Origin: SZUA-547 sp963669315
Lineage (GTDB): Bacteria; Pseudomonadota; Alphaproteobacteria; Rhodobacterales; Rhodobacteraceae
DNA: 64,000 bases
Reading direction: 5' to 3'
Assembly: GCA_963669315.1 (NCBI GenBank)
Contig: OY770021.1
Location: 372,001 to 436,000, forward strand
The translations under genes and the position numbers were made by a program. How positions within the stretch are numbered: the stretch's first letter is position 1; each line of letters starts with the position of its first letter. The notes beneath the pieces are model-generated. The model made no database searches. It saw only the letters and a list, made by a program, of their open reading frames with translations, and was not told where the DNA came from. This document shows, piece after piece, positions 52,682-61,548 of this stretch.

Positions 52682-54037
52682 GTGAAAATAGGCCAGGACA
52701 GTGGTCTTCGGGATGGCCAAAAGGGGGATGTCGAAATCTGCCTGGACCGGATTCTTGCCAGCTCCGGTTTCGTTCACGCAGAACGAATGCAGGCCTTTCT
52801 CTCGTATGTCGTGCGTGAAAGCCAAGCCGGAAGAGGCAAGGATATCCGAGGCAAAACCATCGCGCAGGACGTGTATGGTAGAACAGCTGCTACAGATGGT
52901 GACCCTGACAATGTCGTGCGGGTAGATGCACGCCGGTTGCGCCGATGCCTTGCCGAGTATTACGAGTCTGAAGGGCGCAACGACCCACTGCGCATCCACA
53001 TTGACAGTGGTGGCTATGCTCCAAGGATTGAATTTGTCGGAGACAGTGCAGATCCTGATCGACCTGCCGTCGAACCGTCGACACCAGGGGCGCCTCGCCC
53101 GTCTGCAAAACTCTGGCTGATTACAGCTGTCGTCCTGATTGGGCTGGCTTGTCTGGCGCTGGTTCTTGCTTTGACGCCTGGCAAGCTTGAGGTAGGCCGG
53201 TCCGAGGCTGACAGTCTTGCACGCAAAAAAGAACTTGAAAGGCAGGCGTTGCTAGAAAAGTCACCAACGACGCTTCAGGCAGCAAACCTTGCCGAGCATG
53301 CCCGCGAAATGACTTTCCCTCTGTTTGACATTGAAAGACAGAAGTTGGCTACTGATGTCTTCAAACAGGCTATCAGCTTAGACCCTGAATATTATGGCGG
53401 ATATGCTGGCGCGGCCCAAACGCTTGCCTCGCTTGCCATTCTGGTCCCGCAAAAACGTGTTGAGTACCTAAGTGAAGCAAAGATCATGACGGGCAAAGCT
53501 ATCGAACTGAATCCCACGCAGGCCTGGACACAATCTTCGGCTGCCTGGGTCGCTTTTTCAGAGAGAAACTATGATCGGGCGATTGAGCTTTCCAGCCGCG
53601 CCTCAGAGCTAGCCCCGAGAGACGGTTATGTTCTGGACATTCATGGTCTAGTTGCGCTTTTCACTGGTGACTTCGAAGCAGCGGCCAAGGCGACTGATCC
53701 ATCTTTTCGGGAAGCCCTCAAATCTCCCCGTTTGGCTTACCGTAACATTCATGCCGCTTCGAAATTCCATCTCGGTTCTTACAGGGAAACTCTCAATTTA
53801 TTCGACGAAACAGGCCCAAAAGGGGGTCCTGTCAGCCCTCCGACCTTAGCTTACCGGGCCGCCGCCCACCTTGCACTTGGGGAGATTGAAGTGGCTCGTG
53901 CCGAGGCTCGAGAATTGAACGAAACCTGGCCGAAGGTCCGTGTCGACAAAATCCTGCTAGCATTTTTTCGAGATCCAGATCACGTCAGATTGGTTGTTGA
54001 CCGGCTTGTCGATGCCGGTTGGAGAAAGGGAGAATAA
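52682..54037 (+). CDS. Membrane-bound CadC/TPR-type regulator
   Basis: The 451-aa protein has an N-terminal domain common in alphaproteobacterial cyclase/TPR proteins (FLSYVVRESQAGRGKDIRGK ... VVRVDARRLRRCLAEYY ... IHIDSGGYAPRIE), one TM (LWLITAVVLIGLACLALVLAL, ~145) and a periplasmic TPR-like region with AISLDPEYYGGYAGAAQTLA and AIELNPTQAWTQSSAAWVAF. The first part is presumed to act in DNA binding or signalling. Divergent placement next to the sulfatase cluster suggests that it senses a substrate and controls it. GTG 52682 is the start. Confidence 0.68.
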   Translation: MKIGQDSGLRDGQKGDVEICLDRILASSGFVHAERMQAFLSYVVRESQAGRGKDIRGKTIAQDVYGRTAATDGDPDNVVRVDARRLRRCLAEYYESEGRNDPLRIHIDSGGYAPRIEFVGDSADPDRPAVEPSTPGAPRPSAKLWLITAVVLIGLACLALVLALTPGKLEVGRSEADSLARKKELERQALLEKSPTTLQAANLAEHAREMTFPLFDIERQKLATDVFKQAISLDPEYYGGYAGAAQTLASLAILVPQKRVEYLSEAKIMTGKAIELNPTQAWTQSSAAWVAFSERNYDRAIELSSRASELAPRDGYVLDIHGLVALFTGDFEAAAKATDPSFREALKSPRLAYRNIHAASKFHLGSYRETLNLFDETGPKGGPVSPPTLAYRAAAHLALGEIEVARAEARELNETWPKVRVDKILLAFFRDPDHVRLVVDRLVDAGWRKGE

Positions 54038-54303
54038 CACACCAGAACTAGTTCGATCCTGATTTCTTTTCGTCCGTGTGGCTGCCTTCCGAGGAGGGTG
54101 CAGCGAATGACCGATCTCCGCCCTTTACGACCAATGCCGCGCTAGAATCGGTTGTCTCAATTGGGCTCGAAGCCGCCTGATGCGCCGCACCGAAGCCATA
54201 TAGAACACCCGCGCCGAAACCGGTCATTGGACAGGGGGCGATAGATTCCCGGGTCGGCACGGTGTCGACGCCTGGGACGGGAGGGTCGGATGGAGATTAC
54301 GTC

Positions 54304-55019
54304 ATGTCCAGAATCCAGCTCCCGGTTCCCAGAACAAAGCGCCACCCTGGAACAAAGGCCGGCTCGTCGGCCAGAAACGTCCGCTGCTGCCGAAACAAGT
54401 CTGGGCCATCCGAGCACGCCTTGAACTCGCCGGTGATTTTCGCGACCTGGCGCTGTTCAATCTCGCCATTGATAGCAAACTGCGCGGCTGCGACCTTGTC
54501 CGCTTGGGGGTGGCCGACCTCGTTATCAGTGGCTCAGTTCGCGAGCGGGTGTCGGTCATGCAGAGCAAGACCGGGCGACCCGTTCAGTTCGAAGTATCCG
54601 AGAACACTCGAATGTCGGTCTTGGATTGGGTCAATTCGCCCGCAATGCGCGGATGCGAGTTCCTTTTCCCAAGCAGGTTCCACGCCTCGCCGCACCTGTC
54701 GACGCGCCAATACGCGCGGCTCGTCCGCAACTGGGTGTCGGCCATCGGACTCGATCCCAGCGGGTACGGGACACATTCCTTGCGACGCACCAAGGCCGCT
54801 TTGATTTACCGAAAGACCGGCAACTTGCGCGCGGTTCAACTCTTGCTCGGCCACACCAAGGTAGACAGCACGGTTCGTTATCTCGGCGTCGAACTTGAAG
54901 ATGCGCTAAGCATCGCTGAGGGGGTCGACATCCGAAAGCCTGGCGGACGGCAGCCGCCGTTCGCCATCCCAGACCCGCCATTCCCCGAAGAGGTCGTCAA
55001 AGACGGCAACGAGCCCTGA
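54304..55019 (+). pseudogene. Frameshifted copy of the short tyrosine recombinase
   Basis: ATG 54304 opens MSRIQLPVPR as in the intact gene at 29838-30470, but a 1-bp deletion near 54335 (gcgccaccctgg versus gcgctcgccctgg) breaks the frame. The correct frame resumes and runs to 55019 with SKTGRPVQFEVSEN, GTHSLRRTKAALI and LLLGHTKVDSTVRYLG. The C-terminus is longer than in the intact copy, ending KDGNEP. A TTG/GTG restart could still give a catalytic fragment, but the full protein is not made. Confidence 0.85.
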
Positions 55020-55140
55020 GCCGACGAGCCAAGTTTCGGAGCTGTGCTCGCGTAGCATTTAGGTCGCAAACTCTGACGCCTAGGACGCGCTGCGCCGCAG
55101 CGGCGAAAGCGGCCATTCGTCACGACTGCAGCGCGATTGG
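55017..55140 (+). repeat. Family C repeat (copy C3)
   Basis: It starts at the recombinase stop with GAGCCGACGAGCCAAGTTTC and continues through GCGAAAGCGGCCATTCGTCAC, matching 30613-30735 in most blocks. Its position right after the integrase copy suggests a recombination substrate. Confidence 0.75.
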
Positions 55141-55338
55141 AGGCAGCGATTTCCGCTACGCGCCAGGAGCGACCTCAAAGATTCGAACGCACCGTTTTTT
55201 CCGCAGCGTCGTAGGAACCTATCCTCATCAGTGTTTTAGCGCTCACCAGAGTGGCTTCCTGAGTTGACGTAACTCAAGGTGAAGGCTCCCCCAAAAGCTA
55301 CACTAACGCTTGGACTTCTTTATAGCGGAGAAGACGAA

Positions 55339-56394
55339 ATGACGTCGCGAATTACACGCTCCGTCTGGGGTAGGATTTGTCTGGCCCTCTTCTTTTGCTT
55401 TTCCGTCGGCGCGTGCGCTTCGCCTGGCGGACAGACCGCCGTGCAGTCTTCTGCACAGATCACCGAGGACAAGCGCTTCGCTGTAGGCGGCGTGACTCTC
55501 AGATCGCCGGCGGCGAAATCAGCGGGAATTGACGTCAAGTCCTTGATGACCCGATCGCTCAACGAGGCCTTGGCTGAGGCCGGAAACAAATGGAGTGGGG
55601 CGCCGACGCAAGATCACGCCACGATCAACATAGTTGTGACGAATTATGAACCTGGAAACGCGTTTGGACGCTGGTTGATGCCGGGCGTTGGAGCGACGGT
55701 GCTGTCGGTAGAAGGAAATGTAATCGACAGCGATGGATCGAAAGTAGCGACGATCAGGGATCAAAGAGGCGTTTACGCTGGAGGCGCGTACTCCATTGGC
55801 GCGTGGGAGTACATTTTTGACGTGGTCGCCAAAGACATTGTCATGGGCCTGGATCGCAAGGCCAGAGGCGACGCCTTTGTCGTAGAGGTTGAGACTTGGT
55901 TGAAACGCGACTTCGCGGTGCCGAGTGCACAGCGGAAGCAGACTTTTATGCTGGCTGGCGTTAGAGACGCACGCCAAGAAAAGGGCCGGATTGGCGAGCG
56001 GTTCGCGGCATTCGGCGTTTCAATGGGCAATGTGTATTTCTATCGCTCTGTGCCGGACTACGTGGAGGAAATGGTGGCCACTGACCTCCAAGCGGCCGGG
56101 CACTCAGTTACAAAGACCGGCGCTGGCATCCCTCTGACCATTGAAGTCGAGCGGTTCTGGGCGACGACAGAGACCACGGCGGTGTATTGGGACATCGTCG
56201 CCAATGTGAATCTCGCGGTATCAATCGGAAATCGGACGGGGAGGTTTAGTTGCCGAGAAAGTGAGCGCACTTACGTGTGGCCAACCGAAAAACTGTTCAA
56301 CGGCGTCGTTGACGGTTGCCTTGTTGATTTGATGAACAAATTGAGAGGCGACAAGCTTTGGCAGGCCTCTCAAGCAGAGTCCTCCGGCGTTTGA
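55339..56394 (+). CDS. Lipoprotein with DUF4410-like domain
   Basis: The 351-aa product has a lipoprotein signal ending FSVGAC. Residues ~50-190 (SLMTRSLNEALAEAGNKW, WLMPGVGATVLSVEGNVID, GGAYSIGAWEYIFDVVAKDI) resemble DUF4410/YajG-type envelope lipoproteins; the second half repeats a similar pattern (VATDLQAAGHSVTKTG, EVERFWATTETTAVYWDIVA), suggesting two copies of the fold. ATG 55339 follows GGAGAAGACGAA; an earlier ATG at 55279 would hide the signal. Role unknown. Confidence 0.72.
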   Translation: MTSRITRSVWGRICLALFFCFSVGACASPGGQTAVQSSAQITEDKRFAVGGVTLRSPAAKSAGIDVKSLMTRSLNEALAEAGNKWSGAPTQDHATINIVVTNYEPGNAFGRWLMPGVGATVLSVEGNVIDSDGSKVATIRDQRGVYAGGAYSIGAWEYIFDVVAKDIVMGLDRKARGDAFVVEVETWLKRDFAVPSAQRKQTFMLAGVRDARQEKGRIGERFAAFGVSMGNVYFYRSVPDYVEEMVATDLQAAGHSVTKTGAGIPLTIEVERFWATTETTAVYWDIVANVNLAVSIGNRTGRFSCRESERTYVWPTEKLFNGVVDGCLVDLMNKLRGDKLWQASQAESSGV

Positions 56395-56505
56395 AGTTTG
56401 TGGCCCAGCCTGGATGTCCCGCTTGGGTCAGGAACGGTCTATTGCAGGGCAGAATGCTCAGTTTCCCAAAGCAAATCGATTGCGGTCGTTCGCGAGGCGC
56501 GGATA

Positions 56506-56584
56506 GCGCCCTGGCATCAGATCGATAGAAGAAAGCCCGGACATTCGGTGATCGGAAGCCGCCGTCAGACGACTTGGGGCGGAA
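56506..56584 (+). repeat. Family D repeat, 79 bp (copy 1)
   Basis: From GCGCCCTGGCATCAGATCG to TTGGGGCGGAA, identical over 79 bp to 63583-63661; a degenerate member is near 187-262. Flanking GAGCCCTGAGCCGAC resembles the start of family C, so C and D may be parts of one composite repeat. Confidence 0.85.
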
Positions 56585-56676
56585 CAACCGCAACGAGCCC
56601 TGAGCCGACCTGTGCCCGGGATAATCCCTTGCTTGAAAGCGGGGCGACGGCGAGAAGACGGGGCCAAATACGCACC

Positions 56677-58308
56677 CTATTCAGCCGGAATGACCCCGAC
56701 ATCCGCCGAATACTGGTCCCAAGCTAGTTTCAAGGATTCCAATAGGTCTGGCATTTCGGCGGCAAGGTCCCTTGTTTCGCCCGGGTCTTCATCCACGTTG
56801 AACAAGTGCCAGTTCCCATCGCCGTAGGGTTTGGAAACCATGGCCGCCTTGTAACTACCCTGTCGCATCCACTTGTCGCCATTCATCTCACCGCCAACCA
56901 TCTCCTCCGGGCCGTACAGTTCCGTAGCGCCTCCGGCAATCAGAGGCATCATGGAGCGTCCTCGCGGTTGTTCGATCTGGCGACCGTCCATAACCGTTGG
57001 GTATTCGGCGCCAGTCAGCTCCAGTACGGTCGGCAGAATGTCCCAGACATAGGCGAAGGCATCCGTCATCTGCCCTTGCGGAAGGCCCGGCCCGGCAATG
57101 ATCAATGGAACCCGGATGCCACCTTCACCCACAGTCAGTTTGAAACGGTTCAGAGGTCCGCTGGACCCACTGGCAAAGCCGGGACCATAGGCATAGTTCG
57201 AGCCGGGATGACCGAGGTTCTCGAAGCTGTGATCGAACTGCGCCACGAAGTCTGGATCGTCGGCATCCGGATAGTCTTCCGAGTAGAATGGGTTCGCACC
57301 ATTGTCGGACAGGAAAATGATGACCGTGTTGTCCAACTCGCCAATGTCACCCAAGAAATCGACGACCCGGCCATAGTGGTAGTCCATTGCGTCAACCATC
57401 CCGGCATATATCTCCATGCCGCGGGCCTCGGTCATCCTTTCTTCGTCGGTCAGGTCATCCCAAGCTTTGATGAATGACAATCGTTCCGGCTGAGACGCGC
57501 CGTCCGGGGCGAGGCCAAGGTCTAGTGCGTTCCTCCAACGCCGCTCTCTAAGAGTTTCATACCCGTCGTCGTAGCGGCCCTCGTATTTTGAAAGCCACGG
57601 TTCGGGAACGTGCAGTGGGTCATGCGGAGCTGCAAAGGCCAGATAACCGAAAAATGGCTGGCCATCGCCGTGATTGCTCCGGATTGAATCCATCAACAGA
57701 TCAGCGTAGCTCCGGCTGGAGTAGAAATCCTTCGGCAATTCTTCGATAAAGTTTCCGTTCTCCGCATACTTGACCGGATGGTCCGAAGGAAGAATACCGA
57801 GGCGGCCGCTCCAATGACTGGCGCCACCGGCAAGCATCGTGAAGGTCTCTTCAAATCCTCGGTCGAACGGTAAATTTCCTTTGGAATGACCAAGATGCCA
57901 TTTGCCAGCCATGTAGGTGTGATAGCCGGAAGCCCGCAGCACTTCAGCCATCGAAGCGACCCTGTCATTCAGATGCCCCTCGTATCCCGGTTCGCCATCC
58001 TGATTGGGAGCCATAAGTTCATGCATCGTACCGAGGCCCGCGATATGATTGTCGTTGCCGGACATCAGCATCGCACGCGTTGGAGAACAAGAAACTGACG
58101 CGTGAAAATCGGTGAATAAGAGGCCACGCTCCGCCAGAGCGTCCAGATTGGGCGTGTCGATTTCACCGCCATACGCTCCGACATCCGTCCATCCCAGATC
58201 ATCCGCCATAACAAGCAGGATATTGGGCCTCTCTTGGGCAAACGCGTCGCCGACAGGGAAAACGGAAGCTGACGTAAGAACTCCTACGACCATGGCTTTT
58301 ATCGACAT
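56677..58308 (-). CDS. Sulfatase (formylglycine type) 2
   Basis: The 543-aa exported protein has a signal (cleavage after DAFA), metal ligands D36-D37 in LLVMADDLGWTDVGAYGG, formylglycine motif C74-SPTR in SVSCSPTRAMLMSG, GKWHLGHSKGNLPFDRGF and FLSDNGANPF. It belongs to the same broad sulfatase family as the product at 50445 but is clearly a different subtype. ATG 58308 is chosen because GGGAG precedes it and the signal starts there. Probably periplasmic, substrate unknown. Confidence 0.9.
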   Translation of the reverse strand: MSIKAMVVGVLTSASVFPVGDAFAQERPNILLVMADDLGWTDVGAYGGEIDTPNLDALAERGLLFTDFHASVSCSPTRAMLMSGNDNHIAGLGTMHELMAPNQDGEPGYEGHLNDRVASMAEVLRASGYHTYMAGKWHLGHSKGNLPFDRGFEETFTMLAGGASHWSGRLGILPSDHPVKYAENGNFIEELPKDFYSSRSYADLLMDSIRSNHGDGQPFFGYLAFAAPHDPLHVPEPWLSKYEGRYDDGYETLRERRWRNALDLGLAPDGASQPERLSFIKAWDDLTDEERMTEARGMEIYAGMVDAMDYHYGRVVDFLGDIGELDNTVIIFLSDNGANPFYSEDYPDADDPDFVAQFDHSFENLGHPGSNYAYGPGFASGSSGPLNRFKLTVGEGGIRVPLIIAGPGLPQGQMTDAFAYVWDILPTVLELTGAEYPTVMDGRQIEQPRGRSMMPLIAGGATELYGPEEMVGGEMNGDKWMRQGSYKAAMVSKPYGDGNWHLFNVDEDPGETRDLAAEMPDLLESLKLAWDQYSADVGVIPAE

Positions 58309-58568
58309 TGAGGTTGATCTCCCGTGACTGGACCTTAACGTTGTGCTCGCAAGATAATCACAATGTCCGAGTATGCACAAAGCTCAGCCGATCTATAGTC
58401 GGTCAGTCCGTCCCATGAAGACCTTGGATGGATTGAGCTGAAATTTCCTTTGGAACCAAAGTCAGGTTTGTCCCGCTGAGCGGTCGTCTAGGCGGAGGGC
58501 AACGAACTACCGGTTTTGGCCCAAAGCCGCCGCGATTACCGCATGCAACGCATGGCTGCTACGAGCCG

Positions 58569-58724
58569 AGGCTGTGTGAAAACTAGCCGTCCGCGCAATC
58601 TGCGAGAAAATGATTCACGATAACAGCGTTTTGCCGAACGATATTCCGATCTAACGCACCCATCGGCTCCACATTGGAGCAGTATTCTTGGAGTCTCAGC
58701 AGTTTTCGAGTTTTCGCACAGCCT
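58569..58724 (+). mobile_element. 156-bp MITE with IS1182-type ends, copy 2
   Basis: Ends AGGCTGTGTGAAAACT and AGTTTTCGCACAGCCT. Same length as copy 1 with only a few differences (for example GCGAGAAAATG for GCGTGAAAATG). It splits sequence next to a family C repeat: the CCCAAAGCCGACGAGCC that starts C4 follows directly. Confidence 0.9.
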
Positions 58725-58735
58725 CAGCCCAAAGC

Positions 58736-58826
58736 CGACGAGCCAAGTTTCGGAGCGACGTTCGGGCAGCATTCAGGTCGCAAACGCTGGCAATTTGGAC
58801 GCACTGCACCGCAGACGGGAAAGCGG
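58736..58826 (+). repeat. Family C repeat (copy C4)
   Basis: Reads ccgacgagccaagtttcgg followed by a GCAGCATTCAGGTCGC block, close to the copy at 276. It lies upstream of the hsp20 operon. Confidence 0.75.
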
Positions 58827-59015
58827 CCAGGCGGTCCCTGAGATTTTTCTCGTAATGCTTCGCATCCAGCATCGCCGGTCTCTCCAGCAACTCAGTCACG
58901 CCTCGGGTTATGAGAACTACCCGCCGTTCAACATTGAGCTTCGTCAAAGCCGCATTGTCGCAAGTCTGAAACCATCCCTGTCAATAATCAGGCGAGCAAT
59001 GGAGGAATCAATCCC

Positions 59016-59432
59016 ATGGTTGAGAAGTTCGACACGGCCGGTTGGTGGCCCAGCGTCTACGAGCCTCTAAGGAATATTGGTCAAAGCGTCGCCGACTGGT
59101 TCGCGCCGCGCTCCGACGCCTCGGCAATAGAGGATTGTTACGAAATCAACGTCGAACTGCCCGGTGTGAAGGCTGATGACGTCGATGTTTCCGTGCACGA
59201 CAACAACCTCCAGGTCAGTGGCGAAAAGTCGTCGCGCCGGGAGGAAAAGGGGCAGACGTTTTTCTTCTCTGAACGCGAATACGGCGCGTTTCAGCGAACT
59301 TTTCGGCTGCCCGCCGACGCAGACCCCGACATGATCGACGCCAGCTTCACGGATGGCGTGCTGAGGTTGCGTATTGCAAAGCGCGCCGCCCATGCGACGA
59401 ATGTAAAAAAGGTGGAAGTGAGGTCGATATAG
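59016..59432 (+). CDS. Hsp20 small heat-shock protein
   Basis: The 138-aa protein has a full alpha-crystallin domain: YEINVELPGVKADDVDVSV, LQVSGEKSSR, FSEREYGAFQRTFRLP and DGVLRLRIAK. It should bind unfolding proteins as an ATP-independent holdase in the cytosol. GGAGG precedes ATG 59016. It leads an operon with cbpA- and cbpM-like genes, 93 bp before the former, so the set probably hands clients to DnaK. No sigma-32 promoter could be assigned. Confidence 0.92.
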   Translation: MVEKFDTAGWWPSVYEPLRNIGQSVADWFAPRSDASAIEDCYEINVELPGVKADDVDVSVHDNNLQVSGEKSSRREEKGQTFFFSEREYGAFQRTFRLPADADPDMIDASFTDGVLRLRIAKRAAHATNVKKVEVRSI

Positions 59433-59525
59433 AAGCCAAAACTGTTTTCCGGGTTTGCAAAGTGGCGCGTGTAGACGGGTCGGCAACCAGAGATCCCCAT
59501 GTCTGGAGACGAAGGAATTGCGGCG

Positions 59526-60449
59526 ATGAACGATCCGTATAAGGTCCTCGGCGTTGAGAAGTCTGCGACCGCAGCCGAGATAAAGCGCGCTTACAAAAAG
59601 CTCGTACGAGAGCTTCACCCAGACCTGAACCCCGATGACAAGGCTGCCGAGGACCGGTTCAAGAAAGTCGCGCAGGCGTACGATTTGCTTGGCGACAAAG
59701 AGAAACGCCGCCAGTTTGACGCGGGTGAGATTGATGCGACCGGCGCAGAGCGGCAAAGCCACCGCTTCTACCGCGACTTCGCCGACGGTCCAGACTTCAG
59801 CAGCCATGCTTCGGAAGATGGATTTGCGAACGCAGAGGAGCTTGAGGAGTTTCTAAAGCAGGCGTTCGGCGGACGCGGTGCATATCGCCGCGCCCACACC
59901 GAGTTCAAGTCCCGCGGACCCGATGTTAGCTACACGATGCGCATTGATTTTCTCGATGCGGCCAATGGAGCCACGCGCAACATCACGCTCCCGGATGGCA
60001 AGCAACTCAAGGTCACTATCCCGGAGGGCGCGCGCGACCGGCAGACAATCCGCCTTAAAGGCCAGGGCGGACCCGGATTTGGCGGCGGCCCGCCAGGCGA
60101 TGCCTATGTCGAATTACACATAGAACCACACGCCCTTTTTAAGCGCCGCGATAACAATATCCATCTCGATGTTCCGGTGACCCTGCGCGAGGCGGTACTG
60201 GGGGGGCAGATAGAGGTGCCGACGATCAAAGGCCATGCAACGCTGACGGTCCCGGCAGGCTCCAATACCGGGCAAGTGCTGCGGTTGCGTGGCCTTGGTG
60301 TTCTTGACCAAGCCACGCAAGCTCGCGGTCACCAGCTCGTTAGGCTCAGCGTGGTGCTTCCTACGGGCGACGAGCCCGAGTTGCGAGCCTTCGTTGAACG
60401 TTGGCGACCAGAACAGCCGCAAAATCCACGCGAGGAGGCTCTGAGATGA
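59526..60449 (+). CDS. cbpA: CbpA-type DnaJ co-chaperone
   Basis: The 307-aa protein has a J domain with H31-P32-D33 (RELHPDLNPDD), a short Gly-rich linker, and two DnaJ C-terminal domains (VTIPEGARDRQTIRLKGQG, LDVPVTLREAVLGGQIEVP). The zinc finger with CxxCxGxG repeats is absent, so it is a type II/CbpA protein rather than DnaJ. It stimulates DnaK ATPase. ATG 59526 is preferred (AAGGA upstream; J domain starts at once). The stop overlaps the cbpM-like start. Confidence 0.92.
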   Translation: MNDPYKVLGVEKSATAAEIKRAYKKLVRELHPDLNPDDKAAEDRFKKVAQAYDLLGDKEKRRQFDAGEIDATGAERQSHRFYRDFADGPDFSSHASEDGFANAEELEEFLKQAFGGRGAYRRAHTEFKSRGPDVSYTMRIDFLDAANGATRNITLPDGKQLKVTIPEGARDRQTIRLKGQGGPGFGGGPPGDAYVELHIEPHALFKRRDNNIHLDVPVTLREAVLGGQIEVPTIKGHATLTVPAGSNTGQVLRLRGLGVLDQATQARGHQLVRLSVVLPTGDEPELRAFVERWRPEQPQNPREEALR

Positions 60450-60781
60450 TGAGCATTGACGAACTCATTGAAGAGATTACCCCGTTGCGGCGCGCGGACT
60501 TGGACGTCTGGGTTCGCGACTCTCTCGTGGCCCCGGACCGTGAAGGCGAGGCGCTGCATTTTTCTGAAATGGAATGCGCCCGAGTTCGTTTGGTATGTAC
60601 TCTTCACTATGAGCTGGAAGTTGAGGGGGACACGCTGCCCCTTGTGCTGTCGCTGATGGATCAGCTCTACGAGGCACGCGGAAAACTGAAAGCATTGACC
60701 GCCGCTGTAGCGACCCAGCCCCAAGGCGTACAGGATGCCTTGATGGAGACTATGCGTCGGTCCCGAGAGAAGACTTCCTGA
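60446..60781 (+). CDS. cbpM: CbpM-like chaperone modulator
   Basis: The 111-aa protein opens MMSIDELIEEITPLRRADLD and has the MerR-like short fold of CbpM/YccV-type modulators (VAPDREGEALHFSEMECARVR, LHYELEVEGDTLPLVLSLMD, LYEARGKLKAL). CbpM binds the J domain of CbpA and restrains it. ATG 60446 overlaps the cbpA stop (ATGA) and has GAGGAGG upstream. Confidence 0.83.
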   Translation: MMSIDELIEEITPLRRADLDVWVRDSLVAPDREGEALHFSEMECARVRLVCTLHYELEVEGDTLPLVLSLMDQLYEARGKLKALTAAVATQPQGVQDALMETMRRSREKTS

Positions 60782-60839
60782 TGCTTTGGCTTGCCTGAAC
60801 ACACGCAAGTAAGGCAACCGCATGCACGCCTCGGTGATC

Positions 60840-61088
60840 GTGATCGACCGCGCCATTTCGCTCGCAGGAGCAATTCCGCAGCCATCTGTCTGTGGCGCGA
60901 TGCCCTGTCCTGGCGATTGGCGCAGTGCCGAACGACGCTGTTGTGTGACGGCAGATTTTGATCGCGCAGCCGGGAGCGAATGGTCGCTGCGGGAATTGAT
61001 GCTGCGCCGCCGCAGAGCCGATGCTGCCTCGCCATCGGGGATTTCGGTCGGCGCGAAGGATCGTGCTGCGGTCGCGTCGGACGGCTTT
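60840..61088 (-). repeat. Diverged family A/B-like repeat (B4)
   Basis: On the minus strand it starts GGACAAAGCCGTCCGACGCG, like GGACAAACCAGCCCGACGCG of family A, and later has ATTCCCGCAGCGACCATTCGC where family A has CTTCCCGAAAGCGGTCGTTC. It abuts the 3' end of the truncated IS1111 copy. No gene is seen in it. Confidence 0.6.
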
Positions 61089-61548
61089 GTCCTGTGTGGA
61101 TGGCTCCTGCAACGCAAGACGTTTTTGTGAGTGGTGTCTGGTCAGAAGCGGTCTTGTGTCCGGCCTGTTTGCGCGGTGCATCTGACCGCTGGCCCTGATG
61201 GGTTCCGCAGATCGAGTCCCATTCTGCTGAGCGGACACGGTAGGTCCGGGACAAAGCACGGGGTGTCTCGATCGTTGGGCTGACCTTTGCCATCACTTCC
61301 TGCGTCTTGCGGTCTGGTTCGTCCTCTCTGCCGTTAGATTGCTCTGATCTTGTAGTCCTGGTCTCGCGTAAGCACCGCCCAGATGATGCGTGCCGTCTTG
61401 TTCGCCATCGCGACAGCTGCCAGTTTCGGAGGCTTGCGCTCAAGGATGTCGGCGAACCAGGGGTCGAACTGCTCGGGCCGTCGTTGGATTTGCTTGATGC
61501 GTGAAGTCATGCCGAGCACCAGAAGACGCCGGATATAGCGGTCTCCCA
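61089..61548 (-). mobile_element. Truncated IS1111-group copy (3' 460 bp)
   Basis: It is the same sequence as 42617-43076 and includes the 3' non-coding end and the last ~70 codons of the transposase (from about 61334). It is cut at 61548 exactly where the IS6 element begins, so the rest was lost in an IS6-linked rearrangement. Confidence 0.92.
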
